64,000 nucleotides of DNA from Leisingera sp. ANG-Vp (GTDB taxonomy: Bacteria > Pseudomonadota > Alphaproteobacteria > Rhodobacterales > Rhodobacteraceae): assembly GCF_000813725.1 (NCBI RefSeq), contig NZ_JWLD01000044.1, forward strand, positions 177,780 to 241,779, in the 5' to 3' direction. Within the stretch, counting starts at the first letter, position 1; every line of letters starts with the position of its first letter. This document shows positions 8,376 through 17,620 of the stretch, piece after piece. The notes under the pieces are model-generated. The model ran no database searches. It was given only the letters and a program-made list of their open reading frames with translations, and was not told the DNA's origin. A program made the translations under genes and the position numbers.

Positions 8376-10249
8376 GCAATCTGGAGCTGATGCCCCCGGA
8401 ACAGCCGCTGGAGATGCCTGCACAGGACTTCTCCGCGGATTTCCGGGATGCCGCCGCACCCGGCGGCCAGGCCCCGCGCCAGGTGGCCCTGTGGCGCATC
8501 CTTGCGTTCTCACCTGCCATGGTGGCCACGGCGGCGCTCACCTGGGTGATGCAGGGCTGGTTCATGGATGGCGGGTTCTCCGCTCTGGAACTGGTGCTGC
8601 TGGCACTGATTGCCTTCAACTTCTTCTGGATCGCTTTCACGGTTTCCACCGTGCTGTTGGGGCTTTACGGCCTCTCCCGCCGGGAAAAGACCACCGGCCG
8701 CGGCCCCGCCCGCCCGATGAAAGTGGCGCTTTTGATGCCGGTCTACAACGAGGTGCCCTGGTATGTGCTGGGCAACGCCCAGACCATGCTGCAGGAGCTG
8801 CACGGGCGCGGCGGGTTGCATGACTATGCCATGTTCATCCTCTCGGACACCCGCGACGACGCGATTGCCGAGCAAGAGCGCGCCAGCGTCGAGGCGCTGC
8901 GCAGCATGCTGCCTCCAGGGACTGAGCTTTACTACCGCCGCCGACCGGATAATGAAGGCCGCAAGGTCGGCAACATCTCCGACTGGGTGCGCCGCTGGGG
9001 CGCGGATTACGAAGCGATGCTGGTGCTGGACGCCGACAGCCTGATGACCGGCCGCGCCATTGCCCGGCTGGCCGACGCACTGGCCCGCGATCCTGGAGCC
9101 GGCCTGATCCAGAGCTACCCGCAGCTGATCGGGGCGCAATCGGTCTTTGGCCGCATGCAGCAGTTTGCCAATGGCGTCTATGGCCTGTCGCTCGCCGAGG
9201 GTCTTGCCCGCTGGGCCGGGCATGAGGGCAACTACTGGGGCCATAACGCCATCATCCGCACCCGCGCTTTTGCCGCCTGCGCCGGCCTGCCGCTGCTGCG
9301 CTCGCGCTTTGGCGGCGGCGAGAAGCTGATCATGAGCCATGATTTTGTCGAAGCGGGCCTGCTGCGGCGCGCGGGATGGTCTGTGCGCTTCCTGCCCCGC
9401 ATCCGCGGCTCCTATGAGGAAACGCCCGCCACCCTGATTGACCACATCCTGCGCGACAGGCGCTGGTGCCAGGGCAACCTGCAGCACCTGAACCTGCTGG
9501 GCGCTAAAGGCTTTAGGGCAGTCTCGCGCTTTCATCTGTTCCATGGCGCCATCGGCTATCTGATGGCCCCGGTTTGGTTTGCGCTGCTGGTGCTGTGGGC
9601 GGTGATCGGCCTGGGCGAAGAGGCCTCCGTCATCAGCTATTTCAGCGAAGCCAACCCGCTGCGCCCCAGCTGGCCGGATATGACTGAGCCCAAGCATGTG
9701 CTGGTGATCCTCTTGATCTACGCCATGCTGCTGGCGCCCAAGATGCTGGCCGCCGCGGCCCTGCCAATGACCGGCAGCCGGTTCTCGGAATACGGCGGTC
9801 CGGTGCATTTTGCGCTGTCCTTCCTGTCGGAAGTTGTGCTGGCGGTCCTCTATGCGCCGATCCTGATGGTGCAGCAGATGATCGCGGTGTTCCGCACCGC
9901 GCTTGGCCTGCAGCGCGGCTGGGCGCCCCAGGCGCGCGACGGCGGCAGCTATTCCCTGCGCACGCTGATCACCTGCCACGCGCTGGAGACCGTGAGCGGC
10001 GTCGCACTCTGGGCCGGTATCCTGACCGGCACTGTGTCGCTGTGGCTGGCACCGATTGCCTTGTCCCTGGTGCTGGCGGTGCCCTTGTCGGCGCTCTCCG
10101 GCGTCAAGACGGTGAACCGCATCCGCCACTGGATGGCCACCCGGGAAGAGTTCACCGAACCGCAAATCACCCGGGCCGCCCGTGCTGCCCGTGCCGATCT
10201 AAAAGCGCTTCTGGAAGGAACCGGCGCCCGCGGCACCCCGGCCGAGTAA
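8372..10249 (+). CDS. opgH: OpgH, membrane glucan glucosyltransferase
   Basis: A 625-residue GT2-family membrane protein that polymerises UDP-glucose into the linear beta-glucan backbone and passes it to the periplasm. Two N-terminal membrane segments (around residues 45-105) precede a cytosolic glycosyltransferase domain with MPVYNEVPWYVLGNAQTML, the metal-binding LVLDADSLM, HNAIIRTRAFA and the acceptor motif RDRRWCQGNLQHLN. Several C-terminal membrane helices follow (YLMAPVWFALLVLWAV, HVLVILLIYAMLLAPKM). It lacks the long N-terminal extension of E. coli OpgH (about 847 residues), as in other alphaproteobacteria. I chose ATG 8372, which overlaps the opgG stop as ATGA, over the GTG at 8363. 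Confidence 0.93.
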   Translation: MSNLELMPPEQPLEMPAQDFSADFRDAAAPGGQAPRQVALWRILAFSPAMVATAALTWVMQGWFMDGGFSALELVLLALIAFNFFWIAFTVSTVLLGLYGLSRREKTTGRGPARPMKVALLMPVYNEVPWYVLGNAQTMLQELHGRGGLHDYAMFILSDTRDDAIAEQERASVEALRSMLPPGTELYYRRRPDNEGRKVGNISDWVRRWGADYEAMLVLDADSLMTGRAIARLADALARDPGAGLIQSYPQLIGAQSVFGRMQQFANGVYGLSLAEGLARWAGHEGNYWGHNAIIRTRAFAACAGLPLLRSRFGGGEKLIMSHDFVEAGLLRRAGWSVRFLPRIRGSYEETPATLIDHILRDRRWCQGNLQHLNLLGAKGFRAVSRFHLFHGAIGYLMAPVWFALLVLWAVIGLGEEASVISYFSEANPLRPSWPDMTEPKHVLVILLIYAMLLAPKMLAAAALPMTGSRFSEYGGPVHFALSFLSEVVLAVLYAPILMVQQMIAVFRTALGLQRGWAPQARDGGSYSLRTLITCHALETVSGVALWAGILTGTVSLWLAPIALSLVLAVPLSALSGVKTVNRIRHWMATREEFTEPQITRAARAARADLKALLEGTGARGTPAE

Positions 10250-10329
10250 GCCCCCAGCCGCAACGGAAAACTCCCGCGCCCGCAGGCTGCCCCGGCTGCG
10301 CCGGGCCTGCCTTGGCGGCCTTGGGCCCG

Positions 10330-10351
10330 GCGCCGCGCTGACGCGCGGCGC
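10330..10351. terminator. 9-bp hairpin between convergent opgH and esterase genes
   Basis: GCGCCGCGC (10330-10338) and GCGCGGCGC (10343-10351) pair perfectly around loop TGAC. The two flanking genes converge here, so it could end transcription from either side, although neither flank has a strong T tract. Confidence 0.5.
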
Positions 10352-10407
10352 GGGTGCACCCTCCCCTAGCCTCAGTTCCTTATACGAGAGCGAGGAAAAA
10401 AACGCCG

Positions 10408-10430
10408 CAGCGCGCCCGCGGGGCGCGCTG
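10408..10430. repeat. second hairpin, fragment related to the dispersed repeat tail
   Basis: CAGCGCGCC (10408-10416) and GGCGCGCTG (10422-10430) form a 9-bp stem, followed by CCTGGCCCAACG. A very similar arrangement of GCGC stems followed by CAGGCCCAACG occurs in the tail of repeat copy B at about 20356-20392, so this may be a partial member of the same family. Confidence 0.4.
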
Positions 10431-10511
10431 CCTGGCCCAACGCTTTGCCGGAAATCTTTGATTTACGGGCAAAGGGGCGGGAGAGCTGCCTTTGCCGCAG
10501 AGGTCCGCTTT

Positions 10512-11351
10512 TCAGCGCACCGCCGGCTCATCCTCAAACCAATCCGCCATCAGACCGGCCCAGCCTTTTGGCACCGAGTGGCCGCCGTCAAACAGCACCA
10601 GTTCGATCTCAGCTCCCGGCCCGCAATCCCAGCGGCGGCGGAGCTGGCCATCCTCACTCCAAGCCCTGCCCGGTGCATGGGACGCACAGCCATTGGCCTC
10701 ACGCCAGGTCTCAAGCGCCGCAAAGACGTCGCCCTGCTCCCAGCGGCCGCCGCCGAGAATACGGCCCTCCAAGGGAACAACTTCGTCGCGCCAGCCATGC
10801 ACCTGCAAAAGCCGCACCGGCCCTTCGCAAGCTTCCGGCTGCGGCCGCCAGAACGCACCCGAAACCGGCGCATAAGCCGCAAAGGCCGCAGGATCGCGGC
10901 ACGCCAGGTAATGCACCATGAAAGCACCCGCCGAAAATCCTGCCAGCACGGTCCGAGACGAAGACGTGCCGAACCGCTGCGATGCATCCGCCAGAACCGA
11001 GGCAAAGAACGCACCCTCATCCCGCCCTTCATTGAAGGGGCCGAAGCCCCAGCTCTGCGGTCCGGTGCCATCGCGCTTGCGCCCTTCCGGCGCAACTACA
11101 GCATAGCCGCGGCCGGTCAGCCCTTCGATCAGCGCCTGGTTCCGCAGAACCTGGCCGCCGCTGCCGCCATAACCGTGCAAGAACATCACGACCGGTGCAG
11201 GCTCCAGTGCGGTTTCCGGCAGCACGATGTGATAGCTGCCGTCTGCAACCTCGCAAGCGCCGGCATCCGCACCGCATCCGGCAGAGGCCGCAGTGCCCCA
11301 CAGGGCCATCAGCACAGCGGCGGCGGCGCCTGCTTGAACTCTCTTCATCAT
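10512..11351 (-). CDS. secreted PHB depolymerase/LpqC-type esterase
   Basis: A 279-residue alpha/beta hydrolase with a Sec-type signal (KRVQAGAAAAVLMALWGTAASA). It shows the oxyanion-hole segment VVMFLHGYGGSGGQ, the nucleophile elbow AGFSAGAF (Ser140), an acid-residue segment HGWRDEVVP (Asp189) and a C-terminal His in LFDGGHSVP. This order matches polyhydroxybutyrate depolymerase/feruloyl-esterase-like hydrolases (COG3509); the actual ester substrate is unknown. I chose the ATG at 11351 because GGGAGGG lies immediately upstream and the ATGA overlaps the TGA of the rhodanese gene. An ATG at 11360 has no ribosome binding site and one at 11348 is also possible. Confidence 0.82.
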   Translation of the reverse strand: MMKRVQAGAAAAVLMALWGTAASAGCGADAGACEVADGSYHIVLPETALEPAPVVMFLHGYGGSGGQVLRNQALIEGLTGRGYAVVAPEGRKRDGTGPQSWGFGPFNEGRDEGAFFASVLADASQRFGTSSSRTVLAGFSAGAFMVHYLACRDPAAFAAYAPVSGAFWRPQPEACEGPVRLLQVHGWRDEVVPLEGRILGGGRWEQGDVFAALETWREANGCASHAPGRAWSEDGQLRRRWDCGPGAEIELVLFDGGHSVPKGWAGLMADWFEDEPAVR

Positions 11352-11821
11352 CCCTCCCATCGGGCCACCGGCAGGTTGCCGGCAATCCAGCCCGGCCCCG
11401 CGCCGGATCCCAGCATGCCTTCCGGCACATCAATCACATTCACGAACCCTGCTTCCGCCAAAGCCAGCGTCAGCCGCGCGGAACGCACTCCGCGGGCGCA
11501 AATCAGGGCAACCGGCGCAGAGGGATCCGGTCCTGCCACCGCCTGCAGCGCGTCAATGAAATCCTCGCGGCGCATATCGATCTGATGGCTGCCCACCGGC
11601 ACACCCGAACTGCGCCATTCCTGCGGCGTGCGGATGTCCACCAGAACAAGCTCCCCGTCCCGCGCCGCAGCAAAGGCTTCCGCGGCGGTCAGACGCGGAT
11701 GGTTGTGATCAGGAGGCTGCCTGCGCTGCCACCAGATCCCCGCAGCGGCAGCCGCCGCACCGCCGCCCAGCAGCACAAAACGCCGCGTGCGCCCGGGATG
11801 ATCCGAAAATGACCCAGCCAT
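11348..11821 (-). CDS. rhodanese-domain protein with Tat-like N-terminus
   Basis: A 157-residue protein. Residues 8-30 (HPGRTRRFVLLGGGAAAAAA) look like a twin-arginine signal or membrane anchor. The rest is a single rhodanese domain: LVLVDIRTPQEWRSSGVPVG, then the active loop ICARGVRS with Cys108. Single-domain rhodaneses carry sulfane sulfur on this Cys; here it would act in the periplasm. GGAGGAG two bases before the ATG at 11821 fixes the start and excludes an in-frame ATG at 11869. Its TGA overlaps the esterase start, giving a two-gene operon. The physiological partner is unknown. Confidence 0.82.
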   Translation of the reverse strand: MAGSFSDHPGRTRRFVLLGGGAAAAAAGIWWQRRQPPDHNHPRLTAAEAFAAARDGELVLVDIRTPQEWRSSGVPVGSHQIDMRREDFIDALQAVAGPDPSAPVALICARGVRSARLTLALAEAGFVNVIDVPEGMLGSGAGPGWIAGNLPVARWEG

Positions 11822-12098
11822 TTCTCCTCCGCAGCAGCTTCGCGGGCCGGCCCCGGCCCGCACTTTCACTCAGCTCTAACAGGATGCGCAAATTCAATCA
11901 CCCGAAACACGCCGAATCCGCCGGTCAAGTTCTTGTTATTGCGCGGCAGCTGCCCAATTATGCCCGTGAAAAGCGTATTCAATCCGCTCCAGCCTGCGGC
12001 AATATTACCCCATCCCGGGCTGCGGGGGTGGCTCTGCGCACAAAAATTGCTTAGCACTGGTTCAAAAACGACGCGCCAACCCGACAGGAGACCTGCAC

Positions 12099-14963
12099 GT
12101 GTCCCTATTCCTGATTGCGGCCCTGCCTTTTCTTGGAGCCGTTTTCCCCGCGCTTCTGATCCGCGCGGGGCGTAATGCTGCGGCCTCAGCTGCCGGGCTG
12201 ACAACCTTTCTCGCCTTCACCGGCCTGATGCTGCACATCCCTGCCATTTTCAGGGGTGAAACCGTCTTTGCCGCCGTCGACTGGCTGCCCGCCCTTGGGC
12301 TTAATGCCCATTTCTTTCTCGACGGGCTGGGCTTCCTGTTTGCGGCAATGATCCTGGGCATCGGCCTGCTGATCATCCTCTATGCGCGCTTCTACCTGTC
12401 GCGCGAGGATCCGATGGGGCAGTTCTACAGCTATCTCCTGCTGTTCCAAGGCGCCATGGTTGGCATCGTTCTGTCCGACAACATCCTGCTTTTGCTGGTG
12501 TTCTGGGAGCTTACCTCGCTCAGCTCTTTCCTCTTGATCGGGTATTGGAAGCACCTGCCCGAAGGCCGCCAGGGCGCGCGCATGGCGCTGACCATCACCG
12601 GCTCGGGCGGGCTGGCAATGATCGCGGGCATGCTGATTCTGGGCCATATCGCGGGGTCATACGACCTGAGCGTCATTCTGCAGAACAAGGAGGCGATCCA
12701 ATCCTCGGACCTCTACCTGCCGGCGCTGATCCTGATCCTCTTAGGCGCTTTCACCAAATCGGCACAGTTTCCGTTCCACTTCTGGCTGCCGCACGCGATG
12801 GCGGCGCCAACACCGGTCTCGGCCTATCTGCACTCGGCCACCATGGTAAAGGCCGGCCTGTTCCTGATGGCGCGCCTGTGGCCGGTGCTGGCTGGCACGC
12901 CGGAGTGGTTCTACATCGTCGCCACCACCGGCCTGGTCACCATGCTGGTCGGCGCGGTGATTGCGCTGTTCAAGGATGACCTCAAGGCGCTGCTGGCGTT
13001 TTCCACCGTCAGCCACCTGGGCCTGATCACCATGCTGCTGGGCTTTGGCACCAAGATCGCAGCGGTGGCCGCCGTCTTCCACATCATCAACCACGCCACC
13101 TTCAAGGCGGCCCTGTTTATGACCGCAGGGATTGTCGATCATGAGGCCGGCACCCGCGACATCAAACGGCTGGGCGGCCTCCGGCATCTGATGCCGGTCA
13201 CCTTCACCATCGGCATGGTTGCGGCTCTGTCGATGGCCGGCATCCCGCCGCTGAACGGCTTCCTCTCCAAGGAGATGATGCTGGAGGAAGCAGCCCACAC
13301 CGTCTGGAACGGCTCGCATCTGATCGTGCCGGTGCTGGCTGGTATCGCGGCGCTGTTCTCGGCGGCCTATTCCTTCCGCTTCATCGCCCATGTGTTCCTG
13401 GGCCCCAAACGCAGCGACTATCCCGGCCACCCGCATGACCCGACACCCGGCATGTGGATCGGGCCTGCCTTCCTGGTGGTGCTTGTGGTGCTGATCGGCC
13501 TTGCCTCGGCCAAGATCGCCGGGCCTATGGTGGCCACCGCAGCCGGCGCCGTGATCGGCGGCGAGAAGCTGCCCTATTACTCGCTGAAACTGTGGCATGG
13601 TCTGACCCCGGCGCTCTATATCTCGATCTTCGCTGTTGTCGGCGGCGCCGTGCTGCTGGCCCTGCACAAGCATCTGGAGAAAATCTGGAACGCCCTGCCC
13701 CGCCCCGAGGCCAAGACCATTTTCGAGGCAGCAATCCGCGGTTTCACCCTGCTCAGCCGCGGGCTGACCGAGGGGCTGCACAACGGCATGCTGACCCGCC
13801 ACGCGACAGTGATGGTCACCTTCACCGTGGCAATCTCCTACCTCGCATACCAAAGCGGCATTCTGAGCGCCGCCACCCGCGCGGTGCAGGACCCCGGCAT
13901 CCTGCCGGTGGTGGGCTGGTTCGTGCTGGTGGTTGCCACGCTGTTCATCGTCGCCAAGCACCGCAACCGCCTGCTTGCGCTGGTTCTGATCGGCGCTGTT
14001 GGCCTTGTGGTGTCGCTGTCGTTCAACTACCTCTCCGCCCCGGACCTGGCCCTGACCCAGATCTCGGTTGAGGTGGTCACCATCATCCTGATGCTGCTGG
14101 CCCTGAACTTCATGCCCAAGGAAACCCCGGTCGAGACACCTGCCTTCATCCGCATGCGGGACGGTGCCCTGTCGATCATTGCGGGCCTGGGCACCGGCGG
14201 GCTGATCTATGCCCTGATGATGCGCGATTTCGCCTTCCCGACGATCTCGGACTTCCACCTCGCCAATTCCTACAAGGGCGGCGGCGGCACCAATGTGGTG
14301 AACGTGATCCTGGTCGACTTCCGCGGCTATGACACCTTTGGCGAGATCATCGTGCTGGGTATTGCTGCCGTGGTGATCTTTGCCCTGACCGAAGCGGTGC
14401 TGGGCTCCAAGGTCCGCGCCTATCTCTTGAACCGCGAACCGGACCTGCCGCAGGCGGGCGACGCCCATCCGCTGATGATGGTGGTGGTGACCCGCGTGCT
14501 GATGCCGCTGGTGCTGATGGTTGCCGCCTATATCTTCTTCCGCGGCCACAACCTGCCCGGCGGCGGCTTTATCGCGGGCCTGATCGCTGCAATTGCCATA
14601 ATCATGCAGTACATGGCCTCCGGCTTCAGCTGGGCGGCGGAACGCCAGCGGTTCTTCTACCACGGCATCATCGGCTCCGGCGTACTGATCGCCGCCGCCA
14701 CCGGCATCGGCGCCTGGTTCAACCGCAAGCCTTTCCTCACCAGCGACTTCGGCTATCTGCACTGGCCGCCGCTGGAGGAATTCGAGTGGGCCACCGCGGC
14801 ACTCTTTGACCTGGGCGTCTTCCTGGCCGTGGTCGGCGCGGTGCTCTTGGCGCTGGAGAGCCTTTCGCGCTTTGCCTGGCAGCCGGGCATAGGCACCGAG
14901 CACGCGATGGACATCAACCCGGCCCGCGATGACGCGGCTGATAAGACCGGGACGGAGGGATAA
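12099..14963 (+). CDS. mrpA: Mrp antiporter subunit A fused to subunit B
   Basis: A 954-residue, many-pass membrane protein. Residues 1 to about 770 are MrpA: the Nuo-L-like proton-channel part with LLFQGAMVGIVLSDNILLLL, FWELTSLSSFLLIGYW, KSAQFPFHFWLPHAMAAPTPVSAYLHSATMVKAG and SMAGIPPLNGFLSKEMMLEE, followed by the MrpA C-terminal region. The last 170 residues are an MrpB domain (MVVVTRVLMPLVLMVAAY, then FRGHNLPGGGFIAGLI), a fusion seen in group 2 Mrp/Pha systems of alphaproteobacteria. The complex exchanges Na+ or K+ for H+ at the inner membrane. It starts at GTG 12099, eight bases after AGGAG; no ATG in frame fits better. Confidence 0.93.
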   Translation: MSLFLIAALPFLGAVFPALLIRAGRNAAASAAGLTTFLAFTGLMLHIPAIFRGETVFAAVDWLPALGLNAHFFLDGLGFLFAAMILGIGLLIILYARFYLSREDPMGQFYSYLLLFQGAMVGIVLSDNILLLLVFWELTSLSSFLLIGYWKHLPEGRQGARMALTITGSGGLAMIAGMLILGHIAGSYDLSVILQNKEAIQSSDLYLPALILILLGAFTKSAQFPFHFWLPHAMAAPTPVSAYLHSATMVKAGLFLMARLWPVLAGTPEWFYIVATTGLVTMLVGAVIALFKDDLKALLAFSTVSHLGLITMLLGFGTKIAAVAAVFHIINHATFKAALFMTAGIVDHEAGTRDIKRLGGLRHLMPVTFTIGMVAALSMAGIPPLNGFLSKEMMLEEAAHTVWNGSHLIVPVLAGIAALFSAAYSFRFIAHVFLGPKRSDYPGHPHDPTPGMWIGPAFLVVLVVLIGLASAKIAGPMVATAAGAVIGGEKLPYYSLKLWHGLTPALYISIFAVVGGAVLLALHKHLEKIWNALPRPEAKTIFEAAIRGFTLLSRGLTEGLHNGMLTRHATVMVTFTVAISYLAYQSGILSAATRAVQDPGILPVVGWFVLVVATLFIVAKHRNRLLALVLIGAVGLVVSLSFNYLSAPDLALTQISVEVVTIILMLLALNFMPKETPVETPAFIRMRDGALSIIAGLGTGGLIYALMMRDFAFPTISDFHLANSYKGGGGTNVVNVILVDFRGYDTFGEIIVLGIAAVVIFALTEAVLGSKVRAYLLNREPDLPQAGDAHPLMMVVVTRVLMPLVLMVAAYIFFRGHNLPGGGFIAGLIAAIAIIMQYMASGFSWAAERQRFFYHGIIGSGVLIAAATGIGAWFNRKPFLTSDFGYLHWPPLEEFEWATAALFDLGVFLAVVGAVLLALESLSRFAWQPGIGTEHAMDINPARDDAADKTGTEG

Positions 14964-14965
14964 GC

Positions 14966-15319
14966 ATGGAACTTCTCGTCGCCTCTGCCGTCGGCATTCT
15001 GACGGCTGCCGGCATCTACCTGATCCTGCGCCGCCGCAGCTTCCCGGTGATCCTGGGGCTGTCGCTGCTGACCTACGCGGTGAACGTCTTTCTGTTCGCC
15101 ACAGGGCGGCTGGTCTCGGGCGCGCCGCCGATCCTCAACAAGTATGAGGAGGTCGTCTATACCGATCCGCTGCCGCAGGCGCTGGTGCTGACCGCCATCG
15201 TGATCTCCTTCGGCATGACAGCCGTGGTGGTGATGGTGGCGCTTGGCGCCTACCTGTCCTCGCAGAATGACCGCACCAACATGCCGGCCGAGCCCGAAGG
15301 CGCAGGAGACGACGAATGA
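14966..15319 (+). CDS. mrpC: Mrp antiporter subunit C
   Basis: A 117-residue NuoK-like membrane subunit with three helices: LLVASAVGILTAAGIYLIL, VILGLSLLTYAVNVFLFAT and QALVLTAIVISFGMTAVVVM. The conserved DPLPQALVLTAIVIxFG segment identifies MrpC/MnhC. It begins two bases after the mrpAB stop with GGAGGGA upstream, and its TGA overlaps the mrpD start. Confidence 0.93.
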   Translation: MELLVASAVGILTAAGIYLILRRRSFPVILGLSLLTYAVNVFLFATGRLVSGAPPILNKYEEVVYTDPLPQALVLTAIVISFGMTAVVVMVALGAYLSSQNDRTNMPAEPEGAGDDE

Positions 15320-16851
15320 ACCATCTCCTGATTGCCCCGGTGCTGCTGCCCGCGATTGTGGCGCCCTTCATCATCATGGTGGTGCGCCACCACATGGATC
15401 TCACACGCATCTTCTCGGTCGCCAGCACCGTGCTGCTGGCTGCTGTGACACTGGCGCTCTGGGCCATGGCTGCAGACGGCACCGTGCATGTCTACGAGCT
15501 GGGAGATTGGCCCGCACCCTTTGGCATCGTGCTGGTGCTGGACCGGCTGTCGGCGATGATGATCGTGCTGACATCCATTCTGGCGCTGCCGATCCTGCTC
15601 TATGCCATCGGCTCCGGCTGGGATGAGCGCGGCGCCAACTTCCATGCGCTGTTCCAGTTCCAGCTGATGGGCATCATGGGCGCCTTCCTGACCGGCGATG
15701 CCTTCAATCTGTTCGTCTTCTTCGAAGTGCTGCTTATCGCTTCCTACGGGCTGATGATCCACTCCGGCGGCGGCCGCCGCTTTCAGGCAGGCGTTCAGTA
15801 TGTGGTCTATAACCTCCTGGGCTCGACCCTGTTCCTGTTTGCCCTTGGCACGCTTTATTCCGTCACCGGCACGCTGAACATGGCAGACCTGGCGGTGAAA
15901 GCGGCTGAAATGCCCGCCGATGACACCGCACTGCTGCGGGTCGGTGCGGTCATGCTCTTGCTGGTCTTTGCCATCAAGGCAGCCCTGCTGCCGCTGCATT
16001 TCTGGCTGCCCTCGGCCTATGCCAACGCGCCTGCTCCGGTGGCAGCGCTCTTTGCGATCATGACCAAGGTCGGCGCCTATGCGATCCTGCGCATGTTCAC
16101 CCTGGTCTTCGGGCCTGATGTTGCGGCCACCACCGGCCTCAGCGAGGCCTGGCTGCTGCCTGCCGCCCTCCTGACCCTGATTGCCGGCGCCATCGGCGTG
16201 CTGGGATCCAAGAAGATCGGCCGGGTCGCCGCCTTTGGCGCCATCGCCTCGATGGGCACGCTGCTGATTGCCATCTCGCTGTTCACCGAGACCGCCGCAG
16301 CTGCTGCACTCTACTACCTGGTGCACTCGACCCTCGCCGCAGCGCTGTTGTTCCTGGTTGCCGACCTGGTGGTCGAGCGCCAGGGCCCCTGGATCTTCGT
16401 CAACAAGCCGATGGCCCAGACCGGGCTGATCTCCGCCCTGTTCTTTGCAGCCGCCATTGCGCTCACCGGCATGCCGCCGCTGTCGGGCTTCCTGGGCAAG
16501 CTGCTGGTGCTGGACGCCACCCGCGGCGCGGATCTGGCCGCCTGGATCTGGGGCGTGATCCTGGTCGGCTCGCTGATCACCATCATCGGCATGGCCCGGG
16601 CGGGCTCCATCCTATTCTGGAAAGGCCACGGCCTGCCGCAGGACGAGGAAGAGCCCGACGAAACAGACGGCACCGAAACTGGGGCAAAGCCCGCCCATCT
16701 GCCCTTTGTCGCCTGCTTTGCCCTGCTCGGCGGGCTGGTGGCGCTGACGGTCTTTGCCGGCCCTGCCACCAATTATGCTGAACAAACCGCGGCCCAGCTT
16801 TATGCCCCGGCGGATTACATCCAGGCCGTGCTTGGGAAGGAGGCACAATGA
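15316..16851 (+). CDS. mrpD: Mrp antiporter subunit D
   Basis: A 511-residue NuoN/M-like membrane protein of about 14 helices, the second proton-channel subunit of the Mrp complex. Diagnostic segments are LDRLSAMMIVLTSILALPIL, FFEVLLIASYGLMIHSGGG, KAALLPLHFWLPSAYANAPAPVAALFAIMTKVG (conserved Lys in the transport path) and GMPPLSGFLGKLLVL. The C-terminal stretch is charged (QDEEEPDETDGTETG) and probably cytosolic. Both ends overlap neighbours by ATGA, so C, D and E are coupled. Confidence 0.94.
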   Translation: MNHLLIAPVLLPAIVAPFIIMVVRHHMDLTRIFSVASTVLLAAVTLALWAMAADGTVHVYELGDWPAPFGIVLVLDRLSAMMIVLTSILALPILLYAIGSGWDERGANFHALFQFQLMGIMGAFLTGDAFNLFVFFEVLLIASYGLMIHSGGGRRFQAGVQYVVYNLLGSTLFLFALGTLYSVTGTLNMADLAVKAAEMPADDTALLRVGAVMLLLVFAIKAALLPLHFWLPSAYANAPAPVAALFAIMTKVGAYAILRMFTLVFGPDVAATTGLSEAWLLPAALLTLIAGAIGVLGSKKIGRVAAFGAIASMGTLLIAISLFTETAAAAALYYLVHSTLAAALLFLVADLVVERQGPWIFVNKPMAQTGLISALFFAAAIALTGMPPLSGFLGKLLVLDATRGADLAAWIWGVILVGSLITIIGMARAGSILFWKGHGLPQDEEEPDETDGTETGAKPAHLPFVACFALLGGLVALTVFAGPATNYAEQTAAQLYAPADYIQAVLGKEAQ

Positions 16852-17345
16852 AACTGCTCAGGCGGCTAGTCCCGCACCCCCTTCTGACCCTGCTCTTGAC
16901 CGGCACCTGGCTCCTGCTGGTCAATGGCTGGTCGCTGAATTCGCTGGTGTTCGGCTTCATGCTGGGGATCCTGATCCCCTTTGTCACCCAGCCCTACTGG
17001 CCCGACCGCCCGCGCATCAGCCGCCCGTTCAAGGCCATCGAATACGTTCTTGTGGTGCTGTGGGATATCGTTCAGGCCAATATCGTCGTGGCCCGCATCG
17101 TGCTGTTCAAACCCAATTCCGAACGGCGCCCCAACTGGATCACCATCCCGCTGGACCTGAAAACGCCCGAGGCGATCACCACCCTGGCAGGCACCATCAC
17201 CATGACCCCCGGCACCCTGTCGGCAGATGTCTCGGACGAGGGTCACTGCCTGCTGGTCCACTGCCTCGACGCCCCGGACCCCGAGGCGGTGCGCGACGAA
17301 ATCAAACAGCGCTACGAGCGCCGGCTGATGGAGATTTTCGAATGA
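16848..17345 (+). CDS. mrpE: Mrp antiporter subunit E
   Basis: A 165-residue protein with two N-terminal membrane helices (LLTLLLTGTWLLLVNGWSLN and SLVFGFMLGILIPFV) and a soluble C-terminal domain containing IPLDLKTPEAITTLAGTITM and TPGTLSADVS, the MrpE/MnhE signature. It overlaps mrpD (ATGA at 16848) and mrpF (ATGA at 17342). Confidence 0.93.
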   Translation: MKLLRRLVPHPLLTLLLTGTWLLLVNGWSLNSLVFGFMLGILIPFVTQPYWPDRPRISRPFKAIEYVLVVLWDIVQANIVVARIVLFKPNSERRPNWITIPLDLKTPEAITTLAGTITMTPGTLSADVSDEGHCLLVHCLDAPDPEAVRDEIKQRYERRLMEIFE

Positions 17346-17611
17346 TTGAGACCGCGTCCCAATTTGCCTTTGGCTGCTTTGCCCTGGCGGTTCTGCTGAA
17401 CCTCTGGAAAGTCGTCACCGCGCCGGAAATCGCCGACCGCATTCTGGCGCTCGACACCATGTTCATCAACGCCATCGCGCTGATGGTGCTGTACGGCATG
17501 GCGCTTGGCACCTCGATCTTTTTCGAAGGCGCAATGATCATCGCCATGCTCGGCTTTGTCTCCACCGTGGCCTACGCGCGCTTCATCCTGCGCGGCAACA
17601 TCATCGAGTGA
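17342..17611 (+). CDS. mrpF: Mrp antiporter subunit F
   Basis: An 89-residue membrane protein with three helices and the MrpF signature APEIADRILALDTMFINAIA near the middle. The start is the ATG at 17342 (MIETASQF), which overlaps the mrpE TGA. A longer in-frame reading from 16754 would run through mrpE and is not used. Confidence 0.92.
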   Translation: MIETASQFAFGCFALAVLLNLWKVVTAPEIADRILALDTMFINAIALMVLYGMALGTSIFFEGAMIIAMLGFVSTVAYARFILRGNIIE

Positions 17612-17620
17612 GGGACCCGA

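Noticed and set aside
10458..11585. 375-codon plus-strand frame through the esterase and rhodanese genes
   Set aside because: It is the shadow of two minus-strand genes with clear catalytic motifs.
12741..14903. 720-codon open frame on the minus strand across mrpAB
   Set aside because: It lies wholly opposite a clear Mrp subunit gene; such long antisense frames are expected in GC-rich DNA, and its translation is rich in His/Gln/Gly with no family motif.
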